Shown: piece after piece, positions 44,119-56,200 of the stretch | How positions within the stretch are numbered: the stretch's first letter is position 1 | Layout of the letters: each line of letters begins with the position of its first letter | Source: Bremia lactucae | Taxonomy: Eukaryota > Oomycota > Peronosporomycetes > Peronosporales > Peronosporaceae | Reading direction: 5' to 3' | NCBI RefSeq assembly: GCF_004359215.1 | Contig: NC_090610.1 | Span: forward strand, 1,367,464-1,431,463 | Length of the DNA: 64,000 nt | Notes under the pieces: generated by a model | Database searches by the model: none | What the model saw: the letters and a program-made list of their open reading frames with translations, nothing else | Told to the model about the DNA's origin: nothing | Program-made: the position numbers and the translations under genes

Positions 44119-45934
44119 TGATTCGGCCTTAGGCCAACAATGCTTCCAGCATTTAGTGAATCGTTATTATAACGAGTGCCACTCGACGGAGTACGTGCCG
44201 TTCCACTTATTTATGCTGAGTCGGGCTCAGAATTAATGTTTTTAACATTAGAGTTTATTAACTCAGACATGTCAATGTCTAAAACACTGACAGACTCATT
44301 CAATGATCCGCGCCAATAGCGTTTTTGTTGCCTAGCAAAGGTGGGTCCATGATTCTCCAAAACTTTGCTAGGAACATTTCGCGTGGCGCCTAAGGTCTTA
44401 AACCTCCAATCGATCCATGGCTCATGGTGTTCTAACCAGGCCATACCAAGGATGAGATCATATCACGAATCCAAATCAAGGACGAGACAGCGTTCCAATC
44501 TGTCAAAGTCCAGAAACTTTATATTTAAGTTCAATGGAACTTTGGGAACAGTGACACGAGTCCCAGTCGCTAAGCGAATAGTGATTGTATCACCTTCATG
44601 CGCTCTAAGCGCCTCAACGTATTGTTGACTTCCGTCAAGGGAAAGGCGTCGAGCATAATTGCAAGACGCTCCTGAGTCAGTTAGAATTGACCACGGCTTA
44701 TCAAAGCCCTTTACAGTCGCTTGAGCGACTAGCATGCCAGGCTTGTACTCTCGCCCCTTGCCATTGAGCACCGAGCTAATTGGGGCTAGGTTCTGTTTAT
44801 TCCCACCTCCTTGAGGTTCAACAAAACCTAGGTCACCCCAGTAGGGCGCCCCGCACCTACTGGGTATCGACGTTTTCCCGCACCGTACCAGATCTCTGGT
44901 ATAGATCGAGTTGGAGCTCTTTCGAGCTTTACGCGAATTTCGAAGAGGGCAGGCAGGGCGTAAATGTTTCGTGCTCCCGGACATATAACATCTACGGATG
45001 GTCTTATTCTGTTCCACAGCTTGAAGAGCCTCTTCTCCTTCCTCAACGAGGCTTAAATCCATAGGTTCCAGTCATTTAGACGGAACCCATGTGCTCGAAG
45101 AGCTTGTTCGGTAAACAGGCGTGCTAACGCGAGCAGACTTAAAGTCAAACTCGGCGCGTAGCGCTATGGCAACTGCCCCTTCGAACGTAGCCGGATGAGA
45201 TCGGAACAATTCCGTCCGGGCAATGCCCTCATTGAGACCCCCCATATAGATGGTCACTACAAGTGCTTCTTGCACCGGGTTTTGATGGATAGATGCAATG
45301 ATAGTTCTCAACTCCTGGACAAAGTCCCCTTGGGTTCTCTTACCCTGTCGAGTCGCTAGGAGCCGTGCTCGCATGAGAAAAGCCTGACCAGGCGGTGCAC
45401 ACATGCTGGTCATTTGCTGTTTCAGCGAATCCCATTAGGGAAAAGCGTCGTTTATGGACGTGCTGCACGATAATGCCCACTACATGGCTCTACCTCCAAG
45501 TTTGGAAATGGCCATAGCCATTTTTTGCCGTTCTGTTAAGAACAAGGCGGAATCAATGGACATTTTCATCTGCTTAATCCAAAAAGGGAGATATCTTCCC
45601 TGTTTTCCCTCAAATGTCGTCACATTCAGTTTGAGGGCGAGCCCTCGGCTCTGAGTCAGGTACAGAGATGCACCGCGTTGGCATAGATGCCGCTAAATGG
45701 TCCTGTACCTGACCGATCAGGGAGGCTTCGTACCGCATGAAGGCTTCAAGCTTGCATGCAGGACCTCTGGTCCCTGGGAGATAATAAATTCCACGTGCTC
45801 AAGCCCGAATAAGTGTTTTTGAGCTTGTCGTAAGCGGTGCGTTGCGCTTCTGACAATTCTGGAACCTCTTCCATTTTCGTGAGAAATTAGTCTTGTAAAG
45901 ACTCAGGCGTAGATTGACTTCGAGTGTTACCAGG

Positions 45935-46418
45935 TGTAGCGGAACTACCTCGCTCCTTAAGTCAGAGGAAGACTTTCAGACTCAAAGAGTCACTTAGTTC
46001 TATCGAACTAATGGATTTAACAACTCAGGGAGTCGTACAAGCTATTAAAGCTTAAGGAATCCTAGTTCAGGGATTCAGGGGTTTGTAGAACCAAGTGGCA
46101 ACTAGTGCCCAAGAGGATATACCTTAGAAAGGCTTCTATCTCTTCCAGATCAATGCGCAAGCCTTAGGAAGGGATTAAACGCTTTAAGATCAAAAGAGGA
46201 ACTGCACTTTATCTAATCATTTACATCTAAAAACCTTTCCCTAGCTAATTAAAATAGATTTTGGCCGCCAGATTTATACCTGGTGGCGACCACATTTGTT
46301 ACCCATAATAAATGGGATTTAAGCAACTAACTTTTTTAAAATTAGATAAAAGGGTATTTTACCGATAAAGTAAATGTACCACAACAACGGTTCTCCAACC
46401 GATGTGTTCCTCATTACA
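45935..46418 (-). repeat. LTR, family B (5' LTR)
   Basis: 484 bp; in + coordinates TGTAGCGGAA...TTCCTCATTACA. On the minus strand it is followed by the primer-binding-site-like CCTGGTAACACTCG and gag, so it is the 5' LTR of the element that extends down to 40621. Confidence 0.88.
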
Positions 46419-46800
46419 GAAAAAGTGTATGAATATACTTAATTTTCTTTTTTTGTTCTTGTTAATAATTTCTTCAATGGGGGGGGGGGCTAGGAGGCGG
46501 CGGTGACCGCAGCGGCGGCAAGCACTGGTCTAGACCCTTAAGCTAAATATCCTTTAGGGTGGGCTGTTTACGGCCGTGCGTACTGTCGCATGGTCCGTAT
46601 ATACGATGAACGTATTATTCTAAATACCACGTATTTGGATGACGCTAGCCGAGGCTTATATAAGCTGCCTATCTCAATCAGATAAAAATATTGAAATGAG
46701 AAGATTTTCAATATCTCACTAAATTTTGACATTACTGAACCAGCAAGTTTTCTACCGGTATTGAAAAGTGTTGTAATGAGCGAAAACCCTGATTAGAAAA
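46419..46800. other. Upstream region of PEX5 with an 11-G run and an RNase H relic
   Basis: Contains a poly-G run (46479-46489). At 46557-46613 a 56-bp minus-strand piece encodes FIVYTDHATVRTAVNSP, the gypsy RNase H segment also found in the palindrome at 10926. The remaining 190 bp before the ATG are AT-rich and probably hold the PEX5 promoter and 5' UTR. Confidence 0.6.
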
Positions 46801-48843
46801 ATGGATGTACTAGGCAAGATTGTCCAGGGAACGGGCTGTGCGGTCGATGGCACTGTGGCAACGCAGAATCCGCTGTCGCGTGCGCTGGAAAGTATCGTTC
46901 AGTCGCATTCGCGGGGTCACCAAAGCCGTGGAGCTACACCGCATTTTGGCACGCAAAGCGACTTACAGATGCAGATGCAACGCTTAAAAGCAACACCACA
47001 AGCTGACTCACGATTTTTGTCGGCCTCCGATCAGGAAGCAGTCAGTCGATTAAATATGGAGGCGGCCTATCGGTCAGGTGAGGTGCAACAGCATATGACG
47101 TTTGCACACCATGCCTCCATGGAAGCAGCTTTCAAAGAGGCTCAGCACTCACACTTTCAGCATTATTCAGAGCTCGAGGTTCAACATTCACGCAGACAGC
47201 ACGAAGCATGGAACGAAGGTTTGCGCGCTAGCTATTTTGATGACGCGTGGCAAAAGTCTGGCAAGTTGGATGGGGACGAAGCATGGAGGGATTTAAAGAG
47301 AACGGTGCTCGTGAAAAATCAATCTTTGGACCACGAAACATTAGTGGCGTCACAGCAGGCATCCACTGAAATGACACACACCATGCTTCAGAATCCCGAC
47401 CCTAAGTTTCAGAAAAGTCAGTTTCTCAAGTTTATGAATCAAGTGAGCAACGGGGAGGTTCTTATTGACGACGAGAAAAACGAAGCTGTAGGAGGCGAAC
47501 ATAAAATAGATAATGTACTGGAAAATGTATGGAAAGACACTATGAATGTGCGCTCAAATCAGGGAGTGCTTGATGCAAGTTGGAAGCAGACAAGCAAAGC
47601 ATCGGCAGGAGCTTATCGAAATGCGGTTGCCCAGGCATCTGCTCCACACGTGTACCCGCTTATAAAAGCCTGGGATGATAAAAATACAGCTCAATCTAAA
47701 GGTTTGGAAGTGGCGTTGAAGACAGCGGAGGAGAAAACGGATGAACGTGCTTGGAGCGAAAGTGACGATTTAGTATGGCGATTAATAACATAAGTTCGCT
47801 AGAAATGTGCAATTTCTTACGAGTATTTTCTTCTAGGAGGCAATTTGGGACAAGGCGATGGCTGGAGCCCAGACAACGGATTCATTTGAAGACGCTTGGG
47901 ATAATGCTACAAACCAGAGCTATGCTTATAAGGCTGAGAACCCCTATTTGGCACTGGCTGAGAATTACCACAACGGAGTTGAATACTTTAGATCAGGCCA
48001 TTTAAATGATGCAATACTTGTTTTTGAGGCAGAAGTGCAACAGCACCCTGATAACAGCGAGGCGTGGAGAATGCTCGGTGAGTGCCACGCAGAAAATGAC
48101 GAAGATAAGAGCGCAATCATATGTCTAGAGCGTGCTGTGGAAGAAGATCCGTACAACCTTAGTGCGCTTTTGGCATTGGGAGTCAGCAATGTGAATGAAT
48201 TGAATTCACAAGGCGCGCTCAAAACGCTTAAAGCTTGGGTCCAGCACAACCCGAAGTTTCATGGGTTGAAGATTCAAACGGATGAATACAGTGATGGCTC
48301 ATTGATGGATGAGGTGATGCAGCTTATGCTACAGGCACGCGCTCACGACCAAAACGATTCAGATGTGCAAGTTGTTCTAGGTGTCCTGTACAATGTTTCA
48401 AAGGATTTTGATGCAGCAGTTGAGAGCTTCAAAGCTGCGAAGGACTCACGGCCCGATGAGTATGCGCTGTGGAACAAGATTGGAGCTACGCTAGCGAATT
48501 CGGCTCGCTCGTCAGAGGCTATTCCAGCCTATCATCGGTAAATTATTCATGTGTGGCAGATCGTTTAGTTGAACTAACAGTGGTGGTATTTAGCGCACTG
48601 GAATTGAAGCCGCGGTATGCTCGCGGTTGGCTTAATCTGGGCATCAGCCACGCGAATTTGGGAAATTATGAGGAGGCAGCAAAATGCTATTTACAGGCGC
48701 TCAGCTTAAACAGCCGTGCGGACCACATTTGGAGCTTTTTAAGAATCTGCTTCACGTGCATGGAGCGTTATGAATTGGTAAAAATTGCTGATATGAGAGA
48801 CATCGCTTACTTTCGCGAAGAATTTAAGCTTATTAATATGTAA
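46801..48843 (+). CDS. PEX5: Peroxisomal targeting signal 1 receptor
   Basis: Three exons: 46801-47772, 47837-48537, 48594-48843; introns of 64 and 56 nt, GT-AG, in phase; 640 residues (human 639). The amino end has the conserved recycling cysteine, GTGCAVDG (Cys13), followed by NPLSRALESIV. The middle is disordered with many tryptophans (e.g. EAWNEGL, DAWQKSG, EAWRDLK, ENVWKDTM, AIWDKAM). From about residue 375 on there are TPR repeats: NPYLALAENYHNGVEYFRSG, DNSEAWRMLGECHAENDEDK, NLSALLALGVSNVNELN, DSDVQVVLGVLYNVSKDFDA, DEYALWNKIGATLANSARSS, YARGWLNLGISHANLGNYEE, and the usual end HIWSFLRICFTC. PEX5 binds cargo ending in SKL-type signals in the cytosol and docks at the peroxisome. No WxxxF/Y pentapeptide is present (see findings). 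Confidence 0.94.
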
Positions 48844-49064
48844 TTTCGATAACTGAGTTCATTTACTATCGAAATTCTGGCCAATTGGTCTCTTGATCGA
48901 CACGCTTTTAAGGAATTGCAAACCAGAGCCTAATGATTAGCAGATACTTTTAAACCTTCAGATTATTAGAAACTTTGGTATCTAAAGTCTAAAAATTGGC
49001 CATTTTTTCAGATTTAAGATACCAGAGTTTCTTCTTCCAAATCCGTCTACTTACTTGTAAGGAG
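48844..49064. other. PEX5 3' flank
   Basis: AT-rich; nothing beyond the probable 3' UTR of PEX5 is seen. Confidence 0.5.
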
Positions 49065-49911
49065 ATGGCTACAATCGACCTAGCCGAATGAACTAACTTT
49101 AATTAGCCCTTCACCCACCCGACCCTGCCCAAGCAGTTAGGTTCCCATACCTACCGACAACGTAACCACAAGATCTACCAATGTCGACTACGATGCACAA
49201 GGCCAAGTCTTATCAGAAGGGTTGTGACAGCATATACAGGATTAAGGAGCTGATTGGAGCGCTCAAATCGATCCGTGAGAGTTAAAGTTGACCTACAAGG
49301 GCTGCAATAAATTTGAAATATAGGACGTCCACATCAAAGAGAGTCATAGCCATGCTGAATCCCAGCCAGATGCACGGCGAGCTTACAAAATTTAACGTAC
49401 GAACAACCACAGTGTTACATAGAGCTAATGTTTTTAAGCCGCCACGTCAGACTCGCTCTTTACGCAGCCATCACACAATATGGAAGAGATTGAGAATCGC
49501 CAAAACAATTCACACGAGCAGCTCTTAAAGCTACAAAAGCAATGTCCGAAGCGATTACGGCTGCCAGCAGCAGCCCGAGATAAGCTACAGCAGATTCAGC
49601 CGCTGTTGACACCATCGCTGCAAGCGACATAGCAAACAATCACATAAATTAGGCCCAAATGAAAGCAATGTGTTGACGGAGCCGTGGTTGTCAAAAACGC
49701 AGCGAAGCGAGACATGATGCTTACGCTGCTGTGCCTATTGCTGTTCGTGAGGCGTATCTTCCATCCGCACCACCAATGGAAGCACTTGTGTCTCTTGGGC
49801 GCAGTACCATTCAAGTAGAGCCGCAAAAGATGTGAGCCAAGCAATTGAAGCGTATAATCGCCGCGCCTTTCCAATAACGCCCGTGCTTGCTTCCGTCGGC
49901 CCTTAACGTGG
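49065..49911 (+). pseudogene. Decayed gene of unknown identity between PEX5 and the VPS13 gene
   Basis: Protein-like text appears in successive frames on the + strand: MHKAKSYQKGCDSIYRIKEL then IGALKSIRES (about 49193-49283), ATKAMSEAITAASSSPR (about 49530-49580), the overlapping frame ARDKLQQIQPLLTPSLQA (to 49630), DAYAAVPIAVREAYLPSAPP then MEALVSLGRSTIQVEPQ (about 49717-49830), and AKDVSQAIEAYNRRAFPITP then VLASVGP with a stop at about 49911. Several stops and shifts separate them. The composition is unlike the retroelements here, so this is more likely an old cellular gene, possibly a two- or three-exon one. I cannot name it. Confidence 0.4.
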
Positions 49912-50280
49912 GTTGGATTTCTCTTTCAGCAGCGTAGCCGGTAATTTTGAATTAGTAAAAGGTAGACCCTCCATAACGTGGCGTTTGCAGGAAGGACGGT
50001 AATATCATGCAAACTGACGACAATAAGTTGCCAATTCTTATCGATGTTAATTTATGTTAGCTGTGGAATGAACATATATGTTTAAAGGATTAGAAAACAC
50101 AGTTGCCGTACAATGTGATTGGTCATATATACATGTGGGACGCAATTATCATCAGCGGCAGTTGGTTTTAACGGCTTGCTCTGTTTCTTTCACTTTAATA
50201 ATCCACGGCGACACCTCGAATCGCTCTTTTGTAGCTCAAACAAATACCGTTACGCGCAAATTGGCTGTGGTCAGAGCCTT

Positions 50281-53200
50281 ATGTGGACGCCTCTTTTCAT
50301 GCTGCTGCTAGGCTCGCTAGTGGTCTTTGCGGCGTTCGGTGACATCATATTGACGCAACTCTTGCGCAAATTCGCGGGTTCAGTCGTGGGCAAGGAGTTC
50401 TGCGTGATCTGGTCATTTCGCGATGGATCATTAGAGCTGCGTGATCTGGTGCTGGGCAATCATGTATTGCCCAATATAGAGCCACTTTTAGGGCTTCCAT
50501 TAGGCTTTAAACGCCTGGATATGAAGCGACTGCTATTTGTTTTACCTTTCTTGGGATTCCTCGTGCGATGTATTAGCGGGCGGACCGCGCGCATGGAGTC
50601 CAAGCTAGTGATTGCCGGGCTTCATTTGGGCCTGACGCTCGACCCCGCCGAGAAGTGGATGTGGAAGCGAGAAGAGAACGCCGAGCGCTGTGACGAGGCG
50701 GTCAAACAGGCAGCGAAGATGCGGATAATACGCGTCAATAATTGGACGGCCGTAATTGTGCAAAAGCTCAAAGATCTTGCTAGTCTGCGGGAACTTATTC
50801 GTGATGCCGATAAACAGCAGTCTCAAAAGGCTTTAGAGCAGGAACCGCCCAAATCTGCCTTCTGGCACCTATGGGTGGACAAGCTGCTAAATTCGTTTGA
50901 GCTCAGAGTGCAGACGTTTTCGCTCGTCATCTGTGATGAGTACTCAAATTCTTCTGTAGGCATTGCTATACAAGAGTTAGGGATAAGTCAAAACTGTTCG
51001 ATTGACGAGAACCGACTTAAGCGCTCTTTGCGTCTGGTGAACTACGAAATGTTTCTGAACCCAAAGCATATAGAAACTGCGAATGTATGTCACTTAATTG
51101 CTCCTCTTACGATGGAAATAGGCGTAATCATGCCTTTCATCTTCCAGTCGCTTGTCATGGGACAAGGGAATGTGGAACGTGCGTTTGAACTTGAGATTTT
51201 GTTTTCAAAAGACCAAGCCTTGGAAGTGCAGTTGCGTCCTGCGCAAGCAAGCATGCTTCTAAATCTACTGCAGCCAATCAATTATTACTACGACTGGCAA
51301 ACAGCGGCCTCTATTGCGGACGATCTCGCGTGTATTCAGCTTGAACCGTCAGAGTCGGAAGAGTACATGTCACTTTTCATTCGACAATGGCAACTTGATA
51401 ATGATTTTGGATTTTTGCGTCGTTTAATTGAAGGTTTCATGCAAAAAGAAATGGTGGTGAAGCGCATGGCACGATTAGACGAATTAGAATCTAAAATGCT
51501 TGCGATGCGTCTCCTCTATTTACGCTCGTTGTCGCTTGGATGGACTATTCCAAATGGAGGTTCACCTTTGCCGTTTGTTAGCGAAGAGGATGTCGAAAGG
51601 GGCAATTTGCGTCATTTCATCGAGAATTCTGTAGACCATTACGTTGACAAAAACAAGATTCCTGCAACTCCACCAACGTTCCATTTGCTCCGATTGTCGC
51701 TGAAGATGTCACGAATGAATACAAGATTGATAATGAACAACGAAAAGAAGCTGATGACATTTTTTGTGCATGATGTGAGCTTTGAAATGCATTATCGGAT
51801 GACAAAGACCGACAAGAATGACACTATGATTGAATTGGCATTGGACGCCGCTCGCTTTGGGTTGCTGGACGATCGTGGCGCGGCAAGCAATGTATTTTGT
51901 CAGGTTATGGATCGCAATCCTGAAGCTGACGACATGTTGGGGCTTGTTATTTTGCAACGTGGTGATGGCTACATGGACATCGGTGTAAAGCTCAAGCACC
52001 TTTCGCTGCTACTCGTTTTTGATCCGCTGCTATTCACGCTTTATCAATTTTTACCCGCGATTGGTATAGATGAGAAAGAGCAAATGCGTTTCATTGCACA
52101 TGAAATGGCTAATTGCATGGATTCCCCAGAGCATCGAGATGCTGTAAAGCGCGTCTATGTAGAAGATCTGCCAAAACAATATTCGCCTTTGATGCTCGGT
52201 GGGATGCCAATTGGTTGTAGCATAATTCTGCACGGCTGCGAATTTTGTCTGATTGGCGATTTCAGCACAATCAAATCTCCCGTCTTGGCTTTCACCGCTG
52301 ACATTAATCTCCGGGTATTAAGTTCGGAGCGCTCTGAAGCCGTGGAGCTGGAGCTCGCCGACGTTGCGTTAACCCCATGTACGATTGTCTTGCGCGATGA
52401 TGGTATTGAGCTGGATATTGGTGAAGTAAGAACTATTTTGGAACTTGAGGGCGAAGGTGTTGACTTTTCCATGGGGTATCGCATCGCAGTAGGTGAGTTG
52501 AATAGAGAGTCATCTAAGCTCGACAATAGTGCATTGAAAGGACCTGCAAAGTCTGCATCAAGCTTGTGGAATGTCGCTCGAAAAGTTGCTTCGAAACCAC
52601 AAGTGATTGAGGTTGATCATCCAGATATCGAAGAGGTTGAAGAGCATATTATATACAGAGACCGCACTAAGGCTGGTGCCCGCCGAAAGCTAACAATGCA
52701 AGTGTCTGATTTCGCAGTAAATCTTTCCTCAACTGACTTAGGCATCCTTCTAAGCATTGTGGCATCGCTTAATGAATCGATGAAGGAGGATATCGAAGTT
52801 ATTAAAAAGCGACAAGAAAGTGAGGTTCGAATTAACAAGGCTCGGCGTGTCGTTGAAGAGAATCGTTACATGAATAAATTAAAAAAAGAATTCAAACTTC
52901 GTGACACGGACGGCGGTGGAACATTGGATCTGTCCGAAATTAAAAGTTTGATACGAAGCGCAGCTGACTGCGACAATTTAACAAAGACTGAGTTTGATGC
53001 GATCGTAGCAGACTTTGTGAGCATTGTGGATAGTGATGGAAGCGGAGACATTTCATTTGAAGAATTTAGTAGCGCTCTGAGCAGAGACAAAATATTATAC
53101 CCAAGGCTACATTGCAAAGGGGTGACCATCACTGGCCAAGAGTATGTCCACCCGGATATGCAGCGAACCAAAGTGCCGTTTTTGTCAGGGGACAAAGCAA

Positions 53201-56200
53201 ACACACTTGCCAATGCTGCGGCACTTGTTTCCTTCTGGGAGTGTTACGAGGAGCAAGTTGGTGCTTCAAAATCATCGCTTATGGGCCAAAGGCCAATTAC
53301 TGTTCAAAAAAAGATGGTTCGAACGTTTAAGAATTATGAGTATGCACAAGAGGCGTGGAATAGAATTATCAATCCCTCTCTAATAAAACCAATTGAGCAA
53401 ACCCCATGGTTGTTGAGCAAGGAGATGAACATGGGAGGCCGGGGCGATGTGATTGATCAGTTGCTATCAATTCTTAAGGACGATGATATTAACCAGGCTT
53501 CTCTAATTTCCGCATTCAATCCCGAACAACAGCTGTTTGTACAAACTGTCGTCTCTACATGTTTTGGTGGATTCTATATGCGCATGATTGATGATATGCT
53601 ACCAATGGGAATGCCAGCTATAGAGACGTCTCTTGAGGAGCTAGGAATTTATGCAAATTTTTCGGTTTGGGAGGGTGGGTCATCTGTTTCTGCCACTGAA
53701 TTTCCAGACCAAGGGAGGTCGGGAAACAATTTTGGTGTCGCTAAGATCAGTTTCAATGTTTACGGAAATTATTACAACGCGAAAGTACGTCAGGTTGAAC
53801 CTTTTATTGAATTTTACCAAGGAACTCTGGACATTAAGAAGGAACTCGAGTCTCCGCTGATGATTATATATTCATCGGATCGCTATTTTCAATTTAATGT
53901 CACCTCCTCTTTCATGGAAGCGGTGAATACCAATGTGGCTTCATTTTCTAAAGCTGAACATAGAAGCGAAGCAGTACGCCCGCACGTTAAGGAGATAGGA
54001 GCTTTATTTTGGTTGCTTAATGACAGCGGGGTAAACGTAAAATATTACATGGTGTCGAAGCAGCAAAAGAAAGGTCATGTGCGAGAAGAAGTGGTAACAG
54101 CAGTGACTGCAGTATCTACAGGTAGTACACACGCGTGCACTCTTTTGAGCACTATTGAAGAGGAGCAATATGAACAACAAAGTCTAAAGGAAAAGCAATT
54201 ACGTCAAGCTTTTAGGAGTGCCGATCAAGATGGAAGCGGGGAATTAGACACAGAGGAAGTGCGTGCTGTTCTTCGAAGCGTATATGAAGAGGAAGACAAA
54301 CAACGGAGACCGTCAGGCTCCAAAAATGTGCTTATGCGTAGGCGTAGTAGTAGCTGCATGCTGGAGAATGAATCTGAATTCGCGAAAGTTGTGGAAGACT
54401 TCATTGCATTGGCTGACACGGACAAATCTGGGCAAGTGTCGTGGGAAGAATTTAAAACTGCAATTGCTAAGTCGCGAGTCATGGTTGAGCGCTATCTGTC
54501 AGTTGAAATCGAAGGTTATCAGGCAATTCATGGTGTACCTTTGATGTCCATTGGACAAACACAAGTTTACGAATTGACACCATTTTTTGAAGATGTTGAG
54601 TCAGAGGAATCAATCGCAGAGCTCTATGATCTTGGCGTGGCTCTTTTAACTAAAATTGAAAGGCCAACACGACAAGAACTTCAAAAGGCTTACGCTTGCT
54701 TGCATCGTGTGAAAGAAATGGATGATAATTACGAGTGGATAGACTCTTACTATGCGGACTGTATGCGTCAATACTTGCCTGTGCTAGCTGCTATTCACAT
54801 CTCTGTCGATGGTCTGTATGGCTTACAAGTCAAGATTTCTGGAGCTGAATTTATTCGCAATGGAACTGCAAAGAATACAGAGCTGCTGATGTATAATGAG
54901 CTAGGAGATATCGCGTGCTGCAATCCGAAACATAATGGCGGGGACAACTGTTACTTTATGATGTCTGCTCTTGGCACGATCAGCATTCCTTTGAATTTGG
55001 TTGGTGCAGGAACATTTGCTATCCGCCAGACTGGAGAAACAGAATGGAGCAACCAATTGAAGTTGTCCGTCTCGGATCAACGGCTGTATAAGAAAATGAC
55101 AAAATTTGAGCAACTCGAGGTTCAGAAAGCCGTACGAGGGGATGGTCATAGCTCGGTTTTATCTGCTAAGCGGGCAAAGGAAAAGCTTGGTATGAATGCC
55201 ATTCTTCCCGATCCGAATGAATTTGTACCTGCTGGAAAAGAAGTTGTATATCCGTCATCCAGTTGCATTGATAACCAGCCTACCATTGTTGTTGAGACTA
55301 TATCAGCTAATAGCCCTCAGCTAGGAACGTGGTCGCTTACTATTCAGCCGCAGTTGGTGCTGCACAACGTTCTCCCTTGCGGTGTTGAGTATGCTATCGT
55401 TCAGGCTGGTGATTGCCCGCTAGACACACTGACGAACAAGAAAGAGTTTCGTATTACTGACAATGCAGGGAGGGAAAAGAATTCGCGATCTGTGAAAATT
55501 TTGGGACAGATCGACTATTTCTCTTATGTGGGCGAAGTTAATTGTCGCAGGATGTGGATCGAAAGTGGAAAGAGTATTCAAGTGTTCGGCTTGGATTTGA
55601 GCAAACCCGCTTTGATGAAAATTCGGCATTGTGCGAGTGAGACAAGTCGAGCCGCCACATGGAGCGCACCATTTTTGGTCCACCTTGAAACAAGTCGGCA
55701 ATCGTTTAATGAGGATGCCTTCAAATTACATTTCTCTGATGGCCCAAATTTTGTTTTTCATCCTCAGTGGGAAGAAAACGCCGCTCGCTCCGTGTACTTT
55801 TATACACCGTTTTGGATTCAGAACCGTAGCGGTTTAGACCTAAGATTCAAACTGTCTCGTGGGCGTGTTTGTACTATTGAGGAGCACCGACTATTTTTTC
55901 CTGATGCCAAAGAAATTCCTTTGATGGTAGTTGCCCCCCCTGACAAGGCACTGCTAAGCGTTCGCCCGTATCAAGTAACGCCAAACACGTACGAAGGAGA
56001 ATCTTTGATGTCTGAAACGACAGCAAAATGTTTGCCGAATTTCGATAAATTGGGATGGTCGGACCCTGTGGATCTGGCCACTGTAAGTCGGAAAGGAGAA
56101 TTACGCCCAAGCGGATCCGGAGACTACTCGTTCGTATTTGCTTATGAAATCCGTGCGGCACCAGCACAATTCTTCCGGTCTAAAATCATAGTAATCTCAC

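Larger units (their letters stand above)
40969..45934 (-). mobile_element. LTR-B Ty3/gypsy internal region, RT deleted
   Basis: Minus strand, 5' to 3': primer-binding-site-like CCTGGTAACACTCG at 45934, leader, gag start (45880-45450, broken), gag (QGDFVQELRTIIASIHQNPV, 45270-45330; EGAVAIALRAEFDFK), zinc-knuckle-like and protease (WSILTDSGASCNYARRLSLD with D-S-G near 44655-44700; ILGMAWLEHHEPWIDWR near 44405-44460), linker with a 120-bp duplication, then directly the end of RNase H (43840 down), integrase zinc region (YEAHDTVLGGHLGREKTYG, 43440-43500), core (VVFVDRLSKMAHL, 43185-43225) and tail (THPVFYVGLLKPYRDPSHV, 42375-42435). The whole RT and most of RNase H are missing at about 43845. 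Non-autonomous and decayed. Confidence 0.85.

Noticed and set aside
50119..50280. Amino-terminal extension of the VPS13-family protein
   Set aside because: The frame is open but starts with TTG and has no ATG before 50281; an upstream exon cannot be excluded.
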